Assembly (NCBI GenBank): GCA_038747545.1
Contig: JBCDJT010000093.1
Span: 1 to 19,995 of the forward strand
Reading direction: 5' to 3'
Length of the DNA stretch: 19,995 nucleotides
DNA from: JBCCMF01 sp038747545
Lineage (GTDB): Bacteria; Bacteroidota; Rhodothermia; Rhodothermales; JBCCMF01
Numbering within the stretch: the stretch's first letter is position 1; each line of letters starts with the position of its first letter. This document shows positions 14,898-19,995 of this stretch, piece after piece. The notes beneath the pieces are model-generated. The model had not been told where the DNA came from. It did no database searches and worked only from the letters and a program-made list of their open reading frames with translations. Position numbers and translations under genes: made by a program.

Positions 14898-16106
14898 TCA
14901 CCGCCTGACGACCTTTACCACGCTGCCGTTCAGCGCCTCTGGGTTCGGGTCGGTGGTGTCGTAGACGATCAGCAGATTGCCGCTGGGCAGCTGCGCCACA
15001 TCGCGTACCCGGCCTACCTGTTCCAGCAGGATGGAGGTGAGGCCGGAGGTAGGCTCATAGCCGATGAGGCGCCGTTGTGCCAGCGCGCCCCACAGGAAGG
15101 CGCCATCCCATTCAGGAAAGGCACTGTCTTGCAGCTGCACCAGCCCCGAGGGCGCCATGTTGAACTCGCGGCTCCAGCCCTTGAGTGGCAAGGTGGTCGT
15201 CTGCGCTGCTTCGGCCTCGGTCAGCTGACCCACGGGCGACTCGTCGTAGTTGAGCCCGTATGAGAAGAGGGGCCAGCCGTAGTTTTCGCCCTTCTCGATG
15301 ACATTGAACTCATCGCCACCGAGCGGGCCGTGCTCGTTGGCATACAGCACGCCATCGGCATAGAACAGCCCCTGCGTGTCGCGGTGGCCGTAGCTCCAGA
15401 CGCTGGTGGGCCTCGTCATACCGTCGAACACCGGATTGTCCGATGGGATGGAGCCGTCGGCGCGGAGACGATGGATCTTGCCGCCGTCATTATCTAGGTC
15501 TTGTGGGCCGGGATCTGGATATGGAGAGCCTGCCGCGCCCTGCGTCACGAAGAAATGCGCCGCGTCTGGCCACGCGATCCGAGAGCCGATGGTGAAGTTG
15601 TTGGTCTCGAAAATGACCTCGAAACCCTGCACAGTGCGATCGGCAAAGTTGAAGCGCCCGACGGCCATCGTGCCGGCGCCTTGATCTTGGCTGGTAGGAG
15701 GTTGGACGAAGGCGAGGTAGACCAAGCCGTTGGTCTCGAACTGCGGATGCAGGCTCACGTCATTGTACCCGCCGTAAAAAAGCGGGCCTACTTGTATGAT
15801 GCTGGTCTCAGGCAGCCCCTCCAGATTGCGGCGCACACCGTCTTTGATATGACTCAGTGCGCCAAAGCGCTCGCTGACCAGATACTCGTCCTCACCGAGC
15901 ACCGCGATGGCCCACGGGATCGCAAACCCCGAGGCCACGACCTCCAGCTGGGCGTCGAGCGTGTCCATCGCCACGCCTGCAGGCAGCGGGACGCCGTCAA
16001 GGCCCGGTACAGGACTGTTTCCCGGACCAAACGGCGTTGTAGAGTCGCAAGACACGCCGAACCAAACCAGAACGGCGAGACACCAAACCCGGAGCGTGCT
16101 AGACAT
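14898..16106 (-). CDS. PQQ-dependent sugar dehydrogenase (glucose/sorbosone family) lipoprotein
   Basis: Members of this family are soluble or lipid-anchored six-bladed beta-propellers that oxidise aldoses with PQQ, or are related enzymes whose substrate is not known. The product is 402 residues. Residues 1-20 form a lipoprotein signal ending in FGVSC (Cys20, then Asp21). The propeller follows, with blade motifs FAIPWAIAVLGEDEYLVSER, GGYNDVSLHPQF, DLDNDGGKIHRL and WSYGHRDTQG. The family signature ANEHGPLGGDEFNVIEKGENYGWP comes next and the last blade ends VVKVV. The protein should sit in the periplasm or at the outer surface and pass electrons to the respiratory chain. It is a single gene, convergent with the accessory cassette (116 bases between the stops). 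Start ATG 16106 directly begins the signal peptide. Confidence 0.88.
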   Translation of the reverse strand: MSSTLRVWCLAVLVWFGVSCDSTTPFGPGNSPVPGLDGVPLPAGVAMDTLDAQLEVVASGFAIPWAIAVLGEDEYLVSERFGALSHIKDGVRRNLEGLPETSIIQVGPLFYGGYNDVSLHPQFETNGLVYLAFVQPPTSQDQGAGTMAVGRFNFADRTVQGFEVIFETNNFTIGSRIAWPDAAHFFVTQGAAGSPYPDPGPQDLDNDGGKIHRLRADGSIPSDNPVFDGMTRPTSVWSYGHRDTQGLFYADGVLYANEHGPLGGDEFNVIEKGENYGWPLFSYGLNYDESPVGQLTEAEAAQTTTLPLKGWSREFNMAPSGLVQLQDSAFPEWDGAFLWGALAQRRLIGYEPTSGLTSILLEQVGRVRDVAQLPSGNLLIVYDTTDPNPEALNGSVVKVVRR

Positions 16107-16193
16107 GGGCGACCTCTGTCTGTATGCGTGGAGAGCCGTCGTCTGACGCGAGGCCTAGCTGCAGGTTTCTGAGGGGCGCATGGCCTGCAACCA

Positions 16194-16227
16194 AGAAGCG
16201 GCACACCCCGAAAGGCATGCCGCTTCT
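16194..16227 (-). terminator. Strong hairpin after the acyl-CoA dehydrogenase gene
   Basis: AGAAGCGGCA at 16194-16203 pairs perfectly with TGCCGCTTCT at 16218-16227 around a 14-base loop. It lies about 38 bases beyond the stop of the acyl-CoA dehydrogenase on the minus strand. Only a short T-rich stretch (TTCTTGGTT) follows on that strand, so it may be an intrinsic terminator of reduced strength or a 3' end stabiliser. Confidence 0.5.
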
Positions 16228-16265
16228 CGACACGTTGCCGCAGTCAATCAAGCACGGACGAAGCC

Positions 16266-18281
16266 TCAGCCTTCCGTCGCGGCCACAGGCGGCTCGGTCG
16301 TCGCGCCATCGCCCGCGATGTGGGACAGGGTGCCGGGGAACTGCTGGATGTGCTCCGTCGGGCGGCGGCGGCCTTCGGCTTTGACGGGCGTCACCTCGGG
16401 CAGGTAGAAGCGCTCCGTCGGCAGCGTGTCGTTGTGGCGGCGGGCGGCATCGGCGGCCCAGGCCATCGTGTCGTCGGCGTTGTCGCGCAGCTCGCGGATG
16501 TTGGCGTAGAAGCGCAGCTCCAGCATGTCAAACAGGTGCGCCAGCGCCGAGCGGTCGGCCTCGAATGCGGCGCCAGCCTCACCCTTGCGCATCTGCCACT
16601 CCAGCCGCGAGAGCGAGCACGAGAGCACAAACAGATACACCGCGTTGTCGGCGATGCGGGCTTGCTGCACCTGGCGGCTCACAATAGCCTCGCGCTCCCA
16701 CTTGCTCACCATCTTGAAGTAGTGGCTGTGGCGCTGGACGAGCTTCGCCAGGCGGTCGCCGTACTCTTGGAGCGCGGGCAGCGCCGTGTAGATCGTGGGC
16801 GCCGCGGGCTTGACGCCAAGAAACAGCTGCAGGCCGAGCGGGATGGCGCGCTGGATGAGCGCGGGGTTGAGCGCCTGGGGCAGCAGGCGTTTGGCGTTGT
16901 CGGCGAGCGAGGCGTCGGGGTCGTAGCCGAGGGCGGCCTGGATGGTCAGCATCTGCTCGGCGAGTTGCTTGCCGCCGTAGGCGAAGATGAACGACTGCAT
17001 CACCTCGTTCGAGCCCTCCACAATGCGGTGGATGCGGTGGTCGCGCCAGATGCGTTCCAGCTCCACCTCGGTCATGTAGCCTTCGCCGCCCATGATCTGC
17101 ATCGCGTCGTCGATGACCTGCCAGCCCGCGTCGCTGCTCCAGAACTTGGTCATGGCGGTCTCCACCATGATGTCGGTGTCGCCACGGTCTAGCATGCCCG
17201 TCATCATGTAGAGCACCGAGCGCATGCCGTACGTCAGCGCGCTCATGCGTGCGATGTGCTGCTGCACCAGTTCGAACTCGGCCAGCGGACGGTCGAACTG
17301 GTAGCGCGTCTGCACCCACTTGATCGCCTGGTTCTTGGCCCGCTCGGCGGCACCCATGATGCCCGCCGAGAGCGTGCAGCGGCCATAGTTAAGGCACGTG
17401 AGCGCTACGTTGAGGCCCTTGCCCTCTTTGTGCAAGCGGTTAGCGACGGGGACCTTCACATCGGTGAAGCGGACGCGCGCCTGCCACGTGCCGCGGATGC
17501 CCGCCTTGCTGCGGTTCTTCTCGAAGATCTCGACGCCTTCCATGTCGGGCGTGCAGATAAGCGCCGTGACGGCCTCCTTCTCTTTGCCCGTCTTCGGGTT
17601 GATCAGCTTCTGCTTGGCGGTGACGGTGAACAAGCCGCTCAGCGCGCCCGAGGTCGTCCACTTCTTCTCGCCGTTGAGGATGTAGTGCGTGCCGTCGGCG
17701 CTCAGCTCGCAGCGCGTGCGCTGCCCGGCGGCGTCGGAGCCTACCATCGGCTCGGAGAGGCAGAAGCCGGAGAGGTATTCGTTGGCCACTTTCGGCAGGA
17801 AACGCTGCTTCTGCTCCTCGTTGCCGAACAGCATGATCGCTTTGCAGCCAATCGATTGGTGCGCCGAGACGACCACCGCCGTGGAGCCGCAGTATGCGCC
17901 GATGCATTCGAGCACGCGGTTGTAGCTGGTCACGCCCAGACCAAGGCCGCCGTACTGCTCGGGCACCGTCAGCCCCATCACGCCGAAGTCGAACAGCTTC
18001 TGCAGCGCCCAGTCAGGGATGTACTCCTCTTGGTCAATGAGGATGGACGGGTGCTCGTCGCGCATGTACGGCTCCAGCTTGGCCAGCAGCGCGTCGCACT
18101 TCGCCTTCTCCTCGGCGGGCTCCTCCGGGTACGGGAAGATGAGGTCGTCGCGGAAGCGGCCCCAGAACAGGTTTTTGGCGAAGCCGAGTTCACCGGGCTC
18201 AGGACCGAGCATGTTTTCGGCGTCCGCGATCATCTTGCGGTCGCGCTCCGAAATGTTCTTGAGCGATTTGAGGCCTTGCAT
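16266..18281 (-). CDS. Acyl-CoA dehydrogenase, long VLCAD/ACAD9-like form
   Basis: This FAD enzyme makes the first, alpha-beta dehydrogenating step of fatty-acid beta-oxidation and passes electrons to ETF. The 671-residue product is much longer than the 380-400 residues of ordinary family members. The N-terminal helical domain covers about 55-165. The middle beta domain has FCLSEPMVGSDA (173-184) and ILNGEKKWTTSG (201-212). The C-terminal helical domain has RYQFDRPLAEFELVQ, MQIMGGEGYM and RIVEGSNEVMQ, where Glu422 is the expected catalytic base of the VLCAD/MCAD type. About 200 extra residues follow, as in VLCAD, where such an extension aids dimerisation or membrane association. Start ATG 18281: upstream in-frame codons encode an unrelated low-complexity stretch. 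It is divergent from pyrF and ends before a strong hairpin. Confidence 0.93.
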   Translation of the reverse strand: MQGLKSLKNISERDRKMIADAENMLGPEPGELGFAKNLFWGRFRDDLIFPYPEEPAEEKAKCDALLAKLEPYMRDEHPSILIDQEEYIPDWALQKLFDFGVMGLTVPEQYGGLGLGVTSYNRVLECIGAYCGSTAVVVSAHQSIGCKAIMLFGNEEQKQRFLPKVANEYLSGFCLSEPMVGSDAAGQRTRCELSADGTHYILNGEKKWTTSGALSGLFTVTAKQKLINPKTGKEKEAVTALICTPDMEGVEIFEKNRSKAGIRGTWQARVRFTDVKVPVANRLHKEGKGLNVALTCLNYGRCTLSAGIMGAAERAKNQAIKWVQTRYQFDRPLAEFELVQQHIARMSALTYGMRSVLYMMTGMLDRGDTDIMVETAMTKFWSSDAGWQVIDDAMQIMGGEGYMTEVELERIWRDHRIHRIVEGSNEVMQSFIFAYGGKQLAEQMLTIQAALGYDPDASLADNAKRLLPQALNPALIQRAIPLGLQLFLGVKPAAPTIYTALPALQEYGDRLAKLVQRHSHYFKMVSKWEREAIVSRQVQQARIADNAVYLFVLSCSLSRLEWQMRKGEAGAAFEADRSALAHLFDMLELRFYANIRELRDNADDTMAWAADAARRHNDTLPTERFYLPEVTPVKAEGRRRPTEHIQQFPGTLSHIAGDGATTEPPVAATEG

Positions 18282-18536
18282 AACTATGTCTACGTGTATG
18301 AATGTGTGCTGAGCAGCAGGCGTGGCAAATGAAACCACGGCGGAGGCGCGAGGATGCCAGATAGGGGGTGGCGGAGCATCCGAAAGAAAAAGCGCTTCCG
18401 TAGCTGCCAATGCTGACATCCCGCTGCCGTTCCAGGGGGACGTATCGGAGGAGGCTAAGATCAAGTTAAGAAGCCGCCACGCCCCGAGCTCTCAGAGCGG
18501 TGTTGTATCTTCCTCGCCTCACCAACTGCACCGCCG
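18282..18536. other. Divergent intergenic region between acyl-CoA dehydrogenase and pyrF
   Basis: This 255-base gap should hold both promoters. A six-base inverted repeat, GGATGC at 18352-18357 and GCATCC at 18376-18381 (18-base spacer), is the only structure I noticed. No convincing promoter boxes or regulator site can be assigned. Confidence 0.4.
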
Positions 18537-19376
18537 ATGTCCGCCTTCCTCCACCGCCTCGCCGACGCCCAACGCGCCACCACATCCACGCTGTGCGTCG
18601 GGCTAGACCCGGTCGTGAAGCTCTTGCCTGAACCGCTGCTGCGCACGCGCTCGGTGGAGGATGCCCTTGTCACGTTCTGCCTGGACGTGGCCGAGGCCAC
18701 AGCGCCGTACGCCTGCGCGTTCAAGGTGAACGTGGCGTTCTTCGAGGTACACGGCGTGATGGGCTGGCGGGCGCTGCACCGCGTGCTGAGCCAGTTGCCC
18801 GCCTCCCACATCCGCATCGCCGACGCCAAGCGCGGCGACATCGGCAACACCGCGCAGTACTACGCCGAGGCGTTCTTCACGCAGATGGGCGCCGACGCCT
18901 GCACCGTGGCGCCCTACATGGGTGCCGACGCCGTGCGTCCCTTCTTGCAGTACGCCGACAAGGCCGCGTTCGTCCTCGGCCGCACCTCCAACGCCAGCGC
19001 CGCCGACTTCCAGAACCTCCGCCCCAACGGCGGCGATCCGCTGTACCTGCACGTGTCGCGCAAAGTCGCCGAGTGGAGCGATGAAGCCTCTGGACAAGCA
19101 GGCCTCGTCGTCGGTGCCACGGCACCGGAAGAGCTGCGCCAGATCCGCGAAATCTGCCCCACGCTGCCGTTCCTAGTACCCGGCGTGGGCGCGCAGGGTG
19201 GCTCAGCAGAGACGGTCATGCAGCAAGCCGCCACCGCTGAGGGACGCGTGCTCGTCAACAGCAGCCGCCAGATCCTCTATGCCAAGCGCGACGGCGTCTA
19301 CCACGCCCGCGACCGTCATTACGCCGAAGCAGCAGCGGCACAAGCGCAGGCGTTGCAGGCAGCGCTGGTGCCTTGA
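18537..19376 (+). CDS. pyrF: Orotidine 5'-phosphate decarboxylase (long, type 2)
   Basis: PyrF decarboxylates OMP to UMP, the last step of pyrimidine de novo synthesis. The 279-residue product matches the longer type 2 subfamily (about 270-280 residues) instead of the roughly 230-245-residue E. coli type. Motifs: LCVGLDP at 19-25, FKVNVAFFE at 62-70 with Lys63, and the catalytic DAKRGDIGNT at 96-105, containing Asp96, Lys98 and Asp101. VLGRTSN and the C-terminal phosphate-binding LVPGVGAQGG and VNSSRQILYA segments follow. It is a single gene, divergent from the acyl-CoA dehydrogenase and convergent with the AraC regulator (19 bases between stops). The start ATG 18537 gives a family-typical N-terminus. 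Confidence 0.95.
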   Translation: MSAFLHRLADAQRATTSTLCVGLDPVVKLLPEPLLRTRSVEDALVTFCLDVAEATAPYACAFKVNVAFFEVHGVMGWRALHRVLSQLPASHIRIADAKRGDIGNTAQYYAEAFFTQMGADACTVAPYMGADAVRPFLQYADKAAFVLGRTSNASAADFQNLRPNGGDPLYLHVSRKVAEWSDEASGQAGLVVGATAPEELRQIREICPTLPFLVPGVGAQGGSAETVMQQAATAEGRVLVNSSRQILYAKRDGVYHARDRHYAEAAAAQAQALQAALVP

Positions 19377-19395
19377 CAATATCACGGTAACCGTG

Positions 19396-19995
19396 TCAGT
19401 TCAATTGGTGCTGTTTGCGGTACTGGCGCGGCGTTACGCCACACGCCTTCTTGAACGCAGCGTTGAATCGGCTGATGGAGTTGAAGCCGGACTCGTACGC
19501 GATGGTCGTGATCTGCGTGCGCGTTGCCGTGAGCATCCGCTGCGCATGGGAGATCCGATGCTCCAGGAGGTAGTCGCTCAACGTCATACCGAACGTTTTG
19601 CGGAAGAGCGCGGTCGCGTAATCGGGGTGCAGCCCTACAGCCGTACCAATGTCCTTGATCTGTATGGGATGCTTGTAATGCGTGGCCACATAGACGGCCA
19701 TCTGCTCCACCTTGCTAGAATGGTGCGCATCTAAGGGAAGGCGACGTTTTTCAGGCGCAGTTGCACAGGACAACGCCAAGCGGCGCAGGCGCGCTTCCAA
19801 CTCCAACAAGACGATGTCCAGACGTTCTGGAGTACCCGCCGCTGCGTCGTCTAGCCAACGCTCGAACAGACCGAGATCATAGCTTTCTCCGTTTGCCTTA
19901 GGCGCTTGGATCACCTCGCCGCCGAGGAGGCGGTTCGCGAAACTCGTAGGCAGATTCCACTGCAGAAAATTACTCAGCGGAATCGTCGCCACGTA
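19396..19995 (-). CDS. AraC-family transcriptional regulator, 5'-truncated
   Basis: The frame is open to the window edge (a Tyr codon at 19993-19995), so the N-terminus lies outside. About 199 residues are seen out of a usual 280-300. The left part (IPLSNFLQWNLPTSFANRLLGGEVI) resembles the end of the cupin-like sensor domain in MelR-type AraC regulators. The last 100 residues are the double helix-turn-helix: MAVYVATHYKHPIQIKDIGTAVGLHPDYATALFRKTFG for the first helix-turn-helix and ISHAQRMLTATRTQITTIAYESGFNSISRFNAAFKKACGVTPRQYR for the second, with the family's closing GxTPxxYR signature. A GTG at 19990-19992 could be taken as a start, but it would leave no sensor domain. Its target and inducer are unknown; a sugar-responsive role would be a guess from MelR-like resemblance. 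Confidence 0.9.
   Translation of the reverse strand, partial: YVATIPLSNFLQWNLPTSFANRLLGGEVIQAPKANGESYDLGLFERWLDDAAAGTPERLDIVLLELEARLRRLALSCATAPEKRRLPLDAHHSSKVEQMAVYVATHYKHPIQIKDIGTAVGLHPDYATALFRKTFGMTLSDYLLEHRISHAQRMLTATRTQITTIAYESGFNSISRFNAAFKKACGVTPRQYRKQHQLN

Noticed and set aside
17256..18332. Plus-strand open frame opposite the acyl-CoA dehydrogenase gene
   Set aside because: The opposite strand is a complete, motif-rich acyl-CoA dehydrogenase; this frame is an Arg/Val/Leu-rich shadow.
19383..19395. CACGGT-A-ACCGTG dyad between pyrF and the AraC gene, considered as an operator or bidirectional terminator
   Set aside because: It lies between two convergent stops, not at a promoter; with a one-base centre it makes only a short hairpin and no T-run follows.
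1..19995. CRISPR arrays, tRNA or rRNA genes, intact IS transposases, toxin-antitoxin pairs
   Set aside because: I looked on both strands and saw no regularly spaced repeats, cloverleaf-like sequences, rRNA signatures or transposase motifs. This was by eye and not by a search tool.

Overview
This is a high-GC bacterial window of ordinary housekeeping genes with one shorter, lower-GC accessory segment. Several genes fit the Rhodothermota/Bacteroidota neighbourhood (Rhodothermales- or Salinibacter-like): lipoproteins with clear lipoboxes, an RlpA protein with a SPOR domain, a multihaem-TPR lipoprotein, a GC-rich coding style, and few recognisable Shine-Dalgarno sites. The assignment rests on gene style, not on a marker gene, so it is an inference.

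Layout, left to right. (1) 1-1634: the 3' nine-tenths of typA/bipA, a ribosome-associated GTPase gene. (2) 1639-5043, minus strand: a co-directional run read from right to left, with a fold-III PLP enzyme of the D-threonine aldolase/D-serine dehydratase group, a ChaN-family protein, an RlpA-SPOR protein, and a small unrecognised protein. (3) 5196-6244: a small membrane protein convergent with an orphan lipoprotein. (4) 6371-9148, minus strand: two genes, a small membrane-anchored protein followed by a large membrane-anchored coiled-coil protein with a C-terminal helix-hairpin-helix-like tail. (5) 9311-12284, plus strand, divergent from (4): a lipoprotein with seven CxxCH haem sites and TPR repeats, then a second lipoprotein with one CxxCH in a cytochrome P460-like arrangement. 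(6) 12312-12680: folB (dihydroneopterin aldolase, folate pathway), with a GTG start.

(7) 12681-14781 is the accessory part. A non-coding miniature transposon-like element (12737-12904, 15-bp perfect terminal inverted repeats ending in CTAG) lies just upstream of a strong 20-bp dyad over a candidate promoter. Behind it are three tightly packed genes: a cysteine-rich DsrE/SaoD-like protein, an FAD/NAD(P)-dependent oxidoreductase ending in a four-cysteine tail, and a tiny two-helix membrane protein that starts in a TGATG overlap. Base composition drops here (hand-counted lines of 48-62% GC against 72-82% in neighbouring genes). It looks like an acquired, regulated redox or metal/metalloid/sulfur-handling cassette whose function I cannot name. 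It is the best candidate for something undescribed.

(8) 14898-16106, minus: a secreted PQQ-type sugar dehydrogenase (glucose/sorbosone family) lipoprotein. (9) 16266-18281, minus: a 671-residue VLCAD-like acyl-CoA dehydrogenase (fatty-acid beta-oxidation), divergent from pyrF (18537-19376, UMP synthesis). (10) 19396-19995, minus: an AraC-family regulator whose N-terminus lies beyond the window. I saw no tRNA, rRNA, CRISPR array or intact transposase gene.
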